From Marinirhabdus gelatinilytica (GTDB lineage Bacteria; Bacteroidota; Bacteroidia; Flavobacteriales; Flavobacteriaceae), in NCBI RefSeq assembly GCF_003353425.1, contig NZ_QRAO01000002.1, forward strand, positions 358,496 to 422,495: 64,000 nt of DNA. The letters run 5' to 3'. Positions within the stretch are counted from its first letter, which is position 1; each line of letters opens with the position of its first letter. Shown one piece after another: positions 27,387 through 35,883 of the stretch. Position numbers and translations under genes: made by a program. The notes beneath the pieces are model-generated. The model worked only from the letters and a program-made list of their open reading frames with translations, had not been told where the DNA came from and ran no database searches.

Positions 27387-28106
27387 TTAATTCTTTTCGG
27401 TACCAATAACCTCTAGGCTGGTCTGTATAGTAACCGTCGGTCTCAATTTCTGGACGCTTGCAAAAAAGGAATCGTAGTTGTCTTCATACGACACCTCATA
27501 ATCGGTATTATAAGGATGTATAACGGTACGCTTAATATCTATAATCTTTTTGTTTTCATCCAACAAGAAACAAGTAGGAAGTCCTAAACTGTGCTTCATC
27601 TCCTTTACAACTGCAGCACCTTTGTTTTCAAGTTCGTCTACATATACTACGTGGATGTTCTTTTTAAAGTCCCTTGAGGCTTTTCTTGCGTTTTCTTTTG
27701 TGTCCCAGTACAACACTACAAAATCGATATTGTCTCCATAGCTATGCGCAATGTCGTTAAGAGCAGGAATGGTTCCTGAACCCGGAGTGCACCAAGAGGC
27801 GGTGCTCAATAAAATCATTGGTTTTTTAAAATCGTTAAGTTCGATTTCTTTTCCAGAACGTTTTCTCACCTTAAAATTATCAAGATACGATTTAAGGATT
27901 ACATTTTGTACTAAAGAGTCGTACAAGAAGTCTGCCCGAACGTAATCCTTATCGTGGTATGCAAGCTTCGAGTTCTTAACGTACCTTTTTATGTTTTTGG
28001 TAATTTCTTGAGAGAACATAGGTTTTACTTCAGCAACTTCCTCCTCTTGGGAAACCGCTGTAAGTGAAACAAGTACTAAAGCAAGTAGAAGTAGTTTTTT
28101 ATACAT
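27387..28106 (-). CDS. TlpA-like exported thioredoxin-fold protein with one active-site Cys
   Basis: A 239-residue protein with a signal peptide (residues 1-20, ending AVSQ). The thioredoxin fold is recognisable in the C-terminal two-thirds (KKPMILLSTASWCTPG ... IDFVVLYWDT ... LPTCFLLDENKKI). The expected WCxxC is WCTPG, so the resolving Cys is missing; the cis-Pro loop is present (GLPTCF, with a Cys after the Pro). It may act as a monothiol oxidoreductase or a binding protein. ATG 28106 is chosen over a TTG two codons earlier. Confidence 0.8.
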   Translation of the reverse strand: MYKKLLLLALVLVSLTAVSQEEEVAEVKPMFSQEITKNIKRYVKNSKLAYHDKDYVRADFLYDSLVQNVILKSYLDNFKVRKRSGKEIELNDFKKPMILLSTASWCTPGSGTIPALNDIAHSYGDNIDFVVLYWDTKENARKASRDFKKNIHVVYVDELENKGAAVVKEMKHSLGLPTCFLLDENKKIIDIKRTVIHPYNTDYEVSYEDNYDSFFASVQKLRPTVTIQTSLEVIGTEKN

Positions 28107-28242
28107 ACACAATCTTTACCAAATAGTAGTGCAAAGGTATAAAACGTTGCTAATTAGCCTACTGCTTTTAGATTAAAAGGTAAAAAAGTCGTCAAAATAC
28201 ACGCTTCAAGAAAGTTTTTTCTCACAAAACTAGGTGTACGGA

Positions 28243-28818
28243 TTAACGCCTGCTCTTTCTACCTGCTCTGGCACTGCGTTGGCCAAATTGTTGTCTGGGC
28301 ATATTGGCACGCTTCATTTGTTGTTTCATCATTTTAATCTGCTCGTCCATCATGTTGTGCTTGTCCAGTTTTTTGGCTTCAGCCAGGAGTATTTCGGCTT
28401 CACGTTTCCTATTTTTTGTCATGGCAATTCCAGCTAGGTTCAATTTTGCCATAGCAAGGTCTGCGTCCATGTTCAACCCTAGTTCTATAGATTTTTTGAA
28501 GTATTTTTCGGCCTCGTTCATATTGGTTTGTGAAACCATGAGTCCGTTTAGGTAATTATAGTATCCTTGTTGCTTTCTAACCAGGGATGCTTCGGGATTC
28601 TTTATTTTGTCCAACCATTTTTTGGCTCCTTGAAAATCTTGTTTCCGCAGTCTAAGGAATGCCAATAAAATGATTTCATTCTTAAAATAGAGGAACATAA
28701 AGATTAAGGAGAGAAGTATGTACATAATCCCATTCCCTATATTTCCCTCGACAAATTGCCACACGGCCAATCCAAGGACTCCTGCGGCCAATACTAACTT
28801 TATATTTTTGTTGAACAT
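28243..28818 (-). CDS. Two-helix membrane protein with TPR-like cytoplasmic domain
   Basis: A 191-residue protein: two membrane helices (about residues 7-24 and 28-47), then paired helices resembling two to three tetratricopeptide repeats (GLMVSQTNMNEAEKYFKKSIELG; LAMAKLNLAGIAMTKNRKREAEILLAEAKK), ending in a very basic tail (RSARAGRKSRR). ATG 28818 is chosen; the longer frame to 28962 would cover the rpmH promoter. Divergent from rpmH. Function unknown, probably a protein-interaction scaffold. Confidence 0.72.
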   Translation of the reverse strand: MFNKNIKLVLAAGVLGLAVWQFVEGNIGNGIMYILLSLIFMFLYFKNEIILLAFLRLRKQDFQGAKKWLDKIKNPEASLVRKQQGYYNYLNGLMVSQTNMNEAEKYFKKSIELGLNMDADLAMAKLNLAGIAMTKNRKREAEILLAEAKKLDKHNMMDEQIKMMKQQMKRANMPRQQFGQRSARAGRKSRR

Positions 28819-28951
28819 GCTCTGTGCTTTTTTAAGGACTGCAAAGGTACATATTTCCTCAAAGAAGTGATTATCTTTCCCTTTTGAAAAAGGAGGACAG
28901 AGCATATTTTTCTGAAACTGAAATTCTTTTGAATTATTTTTGATTTTACAT

Positions 28952-28981
28952 TTGTCGGGCATAAAAAAGATTGTATATTTG
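28952..28981 (+). promoter_or_regulatory. Strong promoter of rpmH
   Basis: TTG at 28952-28954 (in TTTG), 19 bases, perfect TATATTTG at 28974-28981. Same architecture as the rpsF promoter; a good example of the housekeeping consensus of this genome. It leaves a leader of about 55 bases. Confidence 0.85.
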
Positions 28982-29041
28982 CACCCGACTTTTAAGACAG
29001 GTCACAAAAATTAGTTATTTAGAAGAATTAACCCTAGTACA

Positions 29042-29200
29042 ATGAAAAGAACATTTCAGCCATCAAAGAGAAAAAGAAGAAATAAGCACGGTTTTAGAGA
29101 GCGTATGGCATCTGTAAATGGCCGCAAGGTTTTAGCTGCCCGTCGTGCTAAGGGTAGAAAAAAATTATCTGTTTCTTCTGAGCCACGTCACAAAAAATAA
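29042..29200 (+). CDS. rpmH: 50S ribosomal protein L34
   Basis: A 52-residue, strongly basic protein that fits L34 along its whole length: [18 protein letters not shown], then [24 protein letters not shown]. It is a structural protein of the large ribosomal subunit. It has its own consensus promoter and its own terminator, so it is monocistronic. Neither rnpA nor dnaA is adjacent, as would be usual in many other phyla. Confidence 0.98.
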   Translation: MKRTFQPSKRKRRNKHGFRERMASVNGRKVLAARRAKGRKKLSVSSEPRHKK

Positions 29201-29220
29201 TGTTGATAAGTTATACATAA

Positions 29221-29254
29221 AAAAGGTGTTGTTTGTAAACAGCACCTTTTTTTT
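29221..29254 (+). terminator. Intrinsic terminator of rpmH
   Basis: AAGGTG (29223-29228) and CACCTT (29243-29248) with inner TGTTT/AAACA pairing, followed by eight T. Confidence 0.85.
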
Positions 29255-29302
29255 ATACCCTAGCGAATCGTAATTTTACAGCACAAAAAAAGTTCTTATA
29301 CT

Positions 29303-32155
29303 ATGCCCAAAAACGAGAAATTAAAATCTATCCTCATTATAGGTTCTGGACCAATTATTATAGGCCAAGCCTGTGAGTTTGACTATTCTGGATCGCAGTG
29401 TTTACGCTCTTTGCGTGAAGACGGTATTGAAACCATCCTCATAAACAGCAACCCTGCCACTATTATGACGGACCCGTCCATGGCAGATCACGTTTACCTA
29501 TTGCCGTTGACCACAAAATCCATTGTAAAAATCCTGAAGGAACATCCACAAATTGATGCCGTATTACCTACAATGGGGGGGCAGACTGCGCTAAACCTTT
29601 GTATCGAGGCAGACGAAAAAGGAATATGGGAAGATTTTGGTGTTAAGATCATAGGGGTAGATATAGATGCCATCAATATTACCGAGGATAGAGAGAAATT
29701 CAGAAATCTTATGGAAAAAATAGGTGTCCCCATGGCACCTCAGGCTACAGCGACTTCCTACCTCCAAGGAAAGGAAATTGCACAAAAATTTGGCTTTCCG
29801 CTGGTAATACGTTCTTCGTTTACTCTGGGTGGAGCAGGAGCATCCATCGTTTACAAAGCCGAAGATTTTGACGAACTCCTTAAACGTGGACTCGAAATAT
29901 CTCCCATCCATGAGGTAATGATAGACAAAGCCATGATGGGCTGGAAAGAATACGAGCTGGAATTGCTTCGTGATAATAATGATAATGTTGTAATTATCTG
30001 TACCATTGAGAATATGGACCCCATGGGAATCCACACGGGAGATTCTATTACCGTGGCACCAGCAATGACCCTGAGCGACCGTACCTTCCAACGTATGCGA
30101 GATATGGCAATACACATGATGCGAAGTATTGGCGATTTTGCCGGAGGTTGTAATGTACAGTTTGCAGTAAGCCCAGACGAAAAAGAAGAAATAATCGCTA
30201 TAGAGATAAACCCACGTGTGTCACGATCTTCTGCGCTGGCCTCCAAGGCAACAGGATATCCTATCGCAAAGGTTGCTTCAAAACTTGCCATTGGATATAA
30301 CTTGAACGAACTGAACAACCAGATCACAAAATCTACTTCGGCATTGTTCGAGCCTACGCTGGACTATGTAATCGTGAAGATTCCGCGTTGGAATTTCGAT
30401 AAATTTGAAGGATCCGATAGAACCCTAGGCTTGCAAATGAAGGCCGTGGGAGAGGTAATGGGCATTGGCCGCTCCTTCCAGGAAGCTTTGCACAAGGCTA
30501 CACAATCGTTGGAAATTAAACGAAATGGTCTTGGAGCCGATGGAAAAAGCTACACCAACTACGACCAAATTCTTGAAAAACTAGAACACGCCAGCTGGGA
30601 CAGGGTTTTTGTAATCTACGATGCGATACAAATGGGCATCCCCTTGAGCCGAATCCACGAGATAACAAAGATCGATATGTGGTTCTTACGCCAGTATGAA
30701 GAACTATACCAACTGGAAAAAGAAATTTCAACATACACACTAGATACACTTCCAAGAGAATTGCTGCTAGAAGCCAAGCAAAAGGGCTATGGCGATAGGC
30801 AGATAGCACACATGCTGAAATGCTTGGAAAGCCAAGTGTACAAAAAACGAGAAGAACTGAACATTCAGCGTGTGTACAAGTTGGTTGATACCTGTGCTGC
30901 CGAATTCAAGGCCCAGACTCCTTATTACTACTCAACTTTTGAAAATGAAGTTGAAACAGCCGATGGGAAGTGCTTTGTTGAAAACGATAGTAAGGTTACA
31001 GACAAAAAGAAGATAATCGTACTGGGTTCTGGCCCCAATCGAATTGGACAAGGAATAGAGTTCGATTATTGCTGTGTGCACGGTGTATTGGCAGCAGCCG
31101 AGTGTGGGTACGAAACTATTATGATAAACTGTAACCCAGAAACCGTCTCTACAGATTTTGACGTGGCAGACAAATTATATTTTGAACCAGTTTTCTGGGA
31201 GCATATCTACGATATTATCCGTCACGAAAAACCAGAAGGGGTAATCGTACAGTTAGGAGGGCAAACTGCCCTGAAATTGGCCGAAAAGCTAGAGCGTTAC
31301 GGTATCAAGATTATGGGAACAAGCTATCAATCCTTGGATCTGGCCGAAGACCGCGGAAGTTTTTCAACCTTACTGAAAGAGAACAATATTCCCTACCCGA
31401 GATTTGGTACTGCCGAGACTACCGATGAGGCATTACAACTAGCCGACGAGTTAGACTTTCCATTGTTGATACGCCCTTCCTACGTTCTAGGTGGACAGGG
31501 GATGAAAATTGTAATCAACAAAAAAGAACTGGAGGAACACGTTGTGGATCTGTTGCGTAAAATCCCTAACAACAAACTGTTGCTGGACCACTATTTGGAC
31601 GGAGCCATAGAAGCCGAAGCAGATGCAATTTGCGATGGGGAAAATGTGTACATTATAGGTATTATGGAGCATATTGAACCCTGTGGCGTTCACTCTGGAG
31701 ATAGTAATGCTACCTTGCCACCGTTCAATTTGGGTGACTTGGTGTTGGAACAAATTAAGGACCATACCAAAAAAATAGCCCTTGCCCTGAATACCGTGGG
31801 ACTCATAAATGTCCAATTCGCCATTAAAGATGATAAGGTGTATATAATTGAAGCCAACCCACGAGCTTCCCGTACAGTACCTTTTATAGCTAAGGCGTAT
31901 AAAGAACCTTATGTAAATTATGCGACCAAGGTGATGCTGGGAGAGAAAAAAGTGACCGATTTTAACTTCAACCCACAGTTGGAAGGGTATGCTATAAAGC
32001 AACCGGTTTTCAGTTTCAATAAGTTCCCTAACGTAAATAAACAATTGGGACCAGAGATGAAAAGTACAGGTGAGAGTATCTTGTTTATTGAAAGTTTAAA
32101 AGATGATGAATTCTACGAGCTCTACTCCAGAAGAAAGATGTACTTGAGTAAATAG
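29303..32155 (+). CDS. carB: Carbamoyl phosphate synthase large subunit, without C-terminal regulatory domain
   Basis: A 950-residue synthetase making carbamoyl phosphate from bicarbonate, ammonia (delivered by CarA) and two ATP, for pyrimidine and arginine synthesis. Two homologous ATP-grasp halves are present: residues 1-400 (IGSGPIIIGQACEFDYSG; MGGQTALNL) and about 550-935 (LGSGPNRIGQGIEFDYC; QLGGQTALKL), joined by the oligomerisation region. The protein ends at SRRKMYLSK, where about 120 further residues (the MGS-like allosteric domain) follow in E. coli CarB. carA is not adjacent. A terminator follows. Confidence 0.96.
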   Translation: MPKNEKLKSILIIGSGPIIIGQACEFDYSGSQCLRSLREDGIETILINSNPATIMTDPSMADHVYLLPLTTKSIVKILKEHPQIDAVLPTMGGQTALNLCIEADEKGIWEDFGVKIIGVDIDAINITEDREKFRNLMEKIGVPMAPQATATSYLQGKEIAQKFGFPLVIRSSFTLGGAGASIVYKAEDFDELLKRGLEISPIHEVMIDKAMMGWKEYELELLRDNNDNVVIICTIENMDPMGIHTGDSITVAPAMTLSDRTFQRMRDMAIHMMRSIGDFAGGCNVQFAVSPDEKEEIIAIEINPRVSRSSALASKATGYPIAKVASKLAIGYNLNELNNQITKSTSALFEPTLDYVIVKIPRWNFDKFEGSDRTLGLQMKAVGEVMGIGRSFQEALHKATQSLEIKRNGLGADGKSYTNYDQILEKLEHASWDRVFVIYDAIQMGIPLSRIHEITKIDMWFLRQYEELYQLEKEISTYTLDTLPRELLLEAKQKGYGDRQIAHMLKCLESQVYKKREELNIQRVYKLVDTCAAEFKAQTPYYYSTFENEVETADGKCFVENDSKVTDKKKIIVLGSGPNRIGQGIEFDYCCVHGVLAAAECGYETIMINCNPETVSTDFDVADKLYFEPVFWEHIYDIIRHEKPEGVIVQLGGQTALKLAEKLERYGIKIMGTSYQSLDLAEDRGSFSTLLKENNIPYPRFGTAETTDEALQLADELDFPLLIRPSYVLGGQGMKIVINKKELEEHVVDLLRKIPNNKLLLDHYLDGAIEAEADAICDGENVYIIGIMEHIEPCGVHSGDSNATLPPFNLGDLVLEQIKDHTKKIALALNTVGLINVQFAIKDDKVYIIEANPRASRTVPFIAKAYKEPYVNYATKVMLGEKKVTDFNFNPQLEGYAIKQPVFSFNKFPNVNKQLGPEMKSTGESILFIESLKDDEFYELYSRRKMYLSK

Positions 32156-32192
32156 GGAGGCAAAAGCTGTACTAAACTCAAGCCATATATTC

Positions 32193-32223
32193 AAACTCCC
32201 TTCAATTCTGAAGGGAGTTTTTT
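32193..32223 (+). terminator. Intrinsic terminator of carB
   Basis: AAACTCCCTTC (32193-32203) pairs perfectly with GAAGGGAGTTT (32210-32220), 11 bp, 6-base loop, followed by T. Confidence 0.9.
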
Positions 32224-32281
32224 GCATTTCAGCCATTCAGTATCTTTTTTGTACATTGTAACAACTTAAAAATCAAATAGT

Positions 32282-32857
32282 ATGAAAAAAATTACGCTTT
32301 TATGTGCAATATTGGTAGCAGTATCTACAACAGCTCAAACAACATTCGATGTAGCATGGGATCAAATGGTAGGGGCTGATGGAACATTTACTGTTGAAGC
32401 TGGAGATACCGTGCGGTGGACTTGGAACAATGGCAACCCACACAGTGTAACCTCTATCGCTGGAACCGAAACATTTGATAGCGGTGTTATCTCAGGAATG
32501 GGTACCGAATTTGAATTTACATTTTCTTCGCCTGGAGCGACCGATTATCAATGTGATGTCCATTTTAATTCTATGACTGGTACCATTACAGTCTTACAAA
32601 CTATGGGTGTTGATGAAAAATTTGCAGTAAATGTACAGATGTATCCAAATCCTGTAGAAGATGAAATGGTCATAAAATCGCTATACCACTTAGCAAATTA
32701 TGAGATTTTTGATATGTACGGAAAAAAAGTGAGCTGGGGCAATGGCAATACAAATTACACTTCATTGAATATTGCACATCTAGATGCTGGCGTTTACTTT
32801 TTAAAGGTCACCTCTGAAGAAGGCCTACAAACCACTAAAAAGATGGTAAAAAAATAA
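32282..32857 (+). CDS. Cupredoxin (plastocyanin/azurin-like) with T9SS sorting domain
   Basis: A 191-residue secreted blue-copper-type protein. Signal peptide residues 1-19 (ending TTAQ). The cupredoxin domain (about 20-108) has all four type 1 copper ligands: His54 in NPHSVTS, Cys91, His94 and Met98 in YQCDVHFNSMTGTI. From about 110 to the end is a T9SS type A sorting domain (MYPNPVEDEMVI ... LDAGVYFLKV ... KKMVKK). So a single-domain electron carrier or copper binder is sent to the cell surface. Redox partner unknown. Confidence 0.9.
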   Translation: MKKITLLCAILVAVSTTAQTTFDVAWDQMVGADGTFTVEAGDTVRWTWNNGNPHSVTSIAGTETFDSGVISGMGTEFEFTFSSPGATDYQCDVHFNSMTGTITVLQTMGVDEKFAVNVQMYPNPVEDEMVIKSLYHLANYEIFDMYGKKVSWGNGNTNYTSLNIAHLDAGVYFLKVTSEEGLQTTKKMVKK

Positions 32858-32878
32858 ACCTTCATAGTTCTCTAATTT

Positions 32879-32909
32879 AGCCCTGCCAATAGGTAGGGCT
32901 TTTAATTTT
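32879..32909 (+). terminator. Terminator of the cupredoxin gene
   Basis: AGCCCTGCC (32879-32887) pairs with GGTAGGGCT (32892-32900), 9 bp with one G-T, 4-base loop, then TTTAATTTT. The T tract overlaps the end of the convergent gene. Confidence 0.75.
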
Positions 32910-33273
32910 GCCGCTCAAAAAAAGGTGAAGATTCTTCTTCTACCCCAGTAATAAAATATTTGGTATCTCCCCAAAATACAAAGGTGCCATAGCGCTCCAC
33001 ATAATTCACCTTTACATAGCGACCCTGTAAGTCTTGCAAATCCTCGATCACTTCCTTTTCAGAATCGAGCACGGAGAACTGGAATATCTGTGCCCCGCTA
33101 ATGCCTTGGCTTATCTCACCTTCCCAAGTCTTGAACAATACCCCCTTATTACTGAATTTTATGAGTTCCCCAGCCCTGGTTCCCTTGCTGTAAGGTACAT
33201 AAGCTACAAAAGCAAAATACAACAGATAAATTGCCACTAGACTTCCAAGTATTATAAATAGTATTTTTTTCAT
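32902..33273 (-). CDS. Conserved membrane-anchored hypothetical protein
   Basis: A 123-residue protein with one N-terminal membrane helix (residues about 4-25) and a small extracytoplasmic beta-rich domain (GELIKFSNKGVLFKTWEGEISQG; VNYVERYGTFVFWGDTKYFITGVE). This is a family common in flavobacteria, sometimes mislabelled 6-phosphogluconate dehydrogenase; no dehydrogenase motif is present. It is the last of three minus genes beginning with rmuC, though the 38-base gap leaves a separate transcript possible. Confidence 0.7.
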   Translation of the reverse strand: MKKILFIILGSLVAIYLLYFAFVAYVPYSKGTRAGELIKFSNKGVLFKTWEGEISQGISGAQIFQFSVLDSEKEVIEDLQDLQGRYVKVNYVERYGTFVFWGDTKYFITGVEEESSPFFERQN

Positions 33274-33311
33274 CGATGGTGCCCGCCTATACGGGTAGTT
33301 TTTAGATTAAT

Positions 33312-33563
33312 TCAAGAATTCCTATAGTTTCGATATAGATGTACGGCTCTTGCTAAACAAGCCCAGCTAACTAATAAGCCAATAACCAAGCAAACTATCC
33401 CAAGCCCTAAATTCATAGATACTTGATAGTCTTTTTCAAATTCTTTTGTTTGGGAGCTATATATCATCGCTATTCCCAAACCAATGGGTGCCAAGCCAAA
33501 AACTGTATAAAGGGTCAATTGTATGGCGACCCAAATTCTCTCTAAAAGATTAATCCAGTTCAT
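33312..33563 (-). CDS. Small two-helix membrane protein
   Basis: An 83-residue protein with two membrane helices (about residues 12-34 and 50-72) and a basic C-terminus (YRNYRNS). No family recognised. Its start overlaps the end of rmuC by 14 bases, which supports it as a real, translationally coupled gene. Confidence 0.65.
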   Translation of the reverse strand: MNWINLLERIWVAIQLTLYTVFGLAPIGLGIAMIYSSQTKEFEKDYQVSMNLGLGIVCLVIGLLVSWACLARAVHLYRNYRNS

Positions 33564-34875
33564 CTTGATCCTCTGCTCTTTTCAGTAATTTATCGTCTAT
33601 ATTTTTACTGGCCTTGGCCCCAAGTTTTTTTAGTTTTTCTACACGGCGAATTAAATTGCCACGGCCCGTCAATTTTTTCATAGCGCCTTCGTAGCTGTTT
33701 TGTACGGTGCCTATCTGTTTGCCTACTTTAATAAGTTCGTCTGTTAAATTAGTAAAACTATCGTACAAAGCTCCTGCTTGGGTAGCGATTTCCAGTGCGT
33801 TTTGTTTCTGTCTATCGTTTTGCCAAAGGTTGTCTACCAATCTCAGTGCGGCGAGCAGGGTGGAGGGTGTTACAATAATTACCTGCTTGTCAAAAGCATT
33901 TTCATAGAGTCCCGGCTCGTTGGCCGAAGCTATCGCAAACGCAGGTTCAATAGGGATGAACATAAATACTGTATCCGGACTTTCGTCCACTAAATATTGA
34001 TAATTCTTATCACTCAGTTGCTGCACGTGCCGTTTTATGGACGCTATGTGCTGTTTTAAATAGCGTTGCTTTTCTAGTTCATCTTCTTCTGAAACAAAAC
34101 GTTCAAAATCTACCAGCGATACTTTGCTATCTATGATCATTTTCTTGCCATCGGGCAGATGGATGAGCACATCTGTCTGTAAGCGTTTGCCCTCGGGATT
34201 GTTATGGCTGTCTTGCAGGGTGTATTCCCGGTCGCGCTCCAAGCCAGATTTTTCAAGGATTCGAGTCAAGATCAATTCGCCCCAGTTTCCTTGCATCTTA
34301 CTGTCTCCCTTTAAGGCTTTGGTAAGATTATCGGCATCCTTGCTCATTTGCTGGTTAAGATCTGCCAGGGTCTTTATTTGTTGTCGCAATTCGCTATGGC
34401 GCCCCAAACTTTCCTTGTTGGTTTCTTCCACCCGCTTTTCAAATGTTTTTATCTTTTCCTGCAATGGGTTGAGCAATGTTTCCAAGCTCTCTTTGTTCTG
34501 CTCCTTAAATTTGGTAGATTTTTCATCCAAAATCTTATTGGCTAGATTTTCAAATTCCTTGGTGAATTTTTCCTGTAGTTTTTCTACTTCGGCTTTTTGC
34601 TCACGGTTTTTTTGTTCAAGGTTGTCAAATTGAGAATTTCGCCTAACCAGTTCACTATTTAAAAATTCTTTTTCTTTTCTAATTTCCTCACGTTCGTCAA
34701 GAACAGTTTGAAAACGCTCTTCCAGTTTCTCTTGCTGAAAACTAGCCTGTTGCAATCGTTCTTCCAGTTTTCCAGTTTCAGTCTTTAGTTTTAAACGTGC
34801 AAAGAGATGGCCTAAAAATGCGCCTATAACCAAACAAATGGCGGCAAGTAATAGAAAAAGTAGTGTTTCGTTCAA
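33550..34875 (-). CDS. rmuC: DNA recombination protein RmuC homologue
   Basis: A 441-residue RmuC-family protein, thought to limit DNA inversions at short repeats. An N-terminal membrane helix (residues about 3-22), a long coiled coil (about 25-185, many KLEERLQ and EKNREQK heptads) and the nuclease-like RmuC domain (about 190-400) with GNWGELILTRILEKSGL, DVLIHLPDGKKMIIDSKVSL and VTPSTLLAALRLV are visible. Length is usual. First gene of a minus-strand group. Confidence 0.93.
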   Translation of the reverse strand: MNETLLFLLLAAICLVIGAFLGHLFARLKLKTETGKLEERLQQASFQQEKLEERFQTVLDEREEIRKEKEFLNSELVRRNSQFDNLEQKNREQKAEVEKLQEKFTKEFENLANKILDEKSTKFKEQNKESLETLLNPLQEKIKTFEKRVEETNKESLGRHSELRQQIKTLADLNQQMSKDADNLTKALKGDSKMQGNWGELILTRILEKSGLERDREYTLQDSHNNPEGKRLQTDVLIHLPDGKKMIIDSKVSLVDFERFVSEEDELEKQRYLKQHIASIKRHVQQLSDKNYQYLVDESPDTVFMFIPIEPAFAIASANEPGLYENAFDKQVIIVTPSTLLAALRLVDNLWQNDRQKQNALEIATQAGALYDSFTNLTDELIKVGKQIGTVQNSYEGAMKKLTGRGNLIRRVEKLKKLGAKASKNIDDKLLKRAEDQDELD

Positions 34876-35088
34876 GGTTTAAGTAATTGAGTTGATAAGA
34901 TAATTAGCATTCTAGGTTATAAAGTTATTGAGAATTTACTTTAAATAGAACAAATCACGAGAATTTTAATAATCGTTCAAACGTACGGGGCCACCACTGC
35001 CTCTTCCTGTTGAAACTGCTCAGATTTCTTTTAAAATAGCTATGGAAATTTGGGAACCTTCTTTTTTCTTGGGGGTTGTACTGGGGTA

Positions 35089-35883
35089 CTATTTTTTAAT
35101 AGAAAATCGCCCCGTGGTTTTATCAAACGCAATGGTCTCCTTCGGGAAAAGCGCGTCGAAACTACCTTTTTCAATAAGTTTACAGGGCTGGTCGCATGCT
35201 AAGGATGTCTCGTTCATTATAAGCATTGTGTCACTTAATTGTATGGCCAAATCTATTTCATGGGTAGAAAATAGAATGGTTTTTCCCGTTTCGGTTGTAA
35301 GCTGCCTTAGCAATTTCAGAATGTAAGCGCGATGGTATAGATCTAGGTGGGTGGTAGGCTCGTCCAAAACAATCAAAGGCGTGTCTTGGGCTAAGGCCCT
35401 GGCAATGGCGACGCGTTGCAGTTGGCCGTCACTCAGCTCAAAACATTTTTTATGGGCTAATTTTTCGGTATCTGTTATTTTTAGGGCGTAACGTATTTGT
35501 TTTTTGTCAGTTTCGGTCAATGACCCCATCCAGTTGGTATAAGGCTGTCTTCCCAATGTTACCAATTCTTGGACCGTCAAATTTTTGGAAGCTGGAACTT
35601 CAGTCAAGACCACGCTCAATTGTGTGGCGAGTTCAAGACTGGAAATAGCTGAAAGATGCTTCCCATTAATCTCCACCTTTCCCGAAAGCGTGGGTTGCAT
35701 CCCCACCAAACTGCGCAATAGTGTAGATTTTCCCACACCATTTGCACCTACAAGTCCTATAAGTTCACCTTCGTGTATGCTGAAGTTGATATGTTCGGCA
35801 ACAGGGAAGGATTTCTTTTTACTGAAATATCCCACCGAGAGTTCGGTAGCTTCTAAAACGATATGCTTTTTTTCAGCAGTCAT
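35089..35883 (-). CDS. ABC transporter ATPase, BtuD/FecE type
   Basis: The 264-residue ATPase of the cobalamin (or related chelate) importer. Walker A GANGVGKST, Q loop, signature LSDGQLQRVAIARAL (with D instead of the usual G), Walker B LIVLDEPTTHLD and the switch His (FSTHEID) are all intact. Its ATG overlaps the stop of the permease gene (TAATG), so the two are coupled. Role as BtuD is inferred from the adjacent riboswitch-controlled receptor. Confidence 0.9.
   Translation of the reverse strand: MTAEKKHIVLEATELSVGYFSKKKSFPVAEHINFSIHEGELIGLVGANGVGKSTLLRSLVGMQPTLSGKVEINGKHLSAISSLELATQLSVVLTEVPASKNLTVQELVTLGRQPYTNWMGSLTETDKKQIRYALKITDTEKLAHKKCFELSDGQLQRVAIARALAQDTPLIVLDEPTTHLDLYHRAYILKLLRQLTTETGKTILFSTHEIDLAIQLSDTMLIMNETSLACDQPCKLIEKGSFDALFPKETIAFDKTTGRFSIKK

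Noticed and set aside
28950-29260. Origin of replication suggested by rpmH
   Set aside because: rpmH is near oriC in many bacteria, but dnaA, rnpA and DnaA-box clusters are absent and carB follows.
29591-30327. Two long minus-strand frames inside carB
   Set aside because: Both are antisense shadows of the first ATP-grasp domain of carB.
34124-34633. 169-codon plus-strand frame
   Set aside because: Antisense to the rmuC coiled coil; Ser/Cys/Phe-rich composition is what the reverse of Glu/Lys-rich codons gives.
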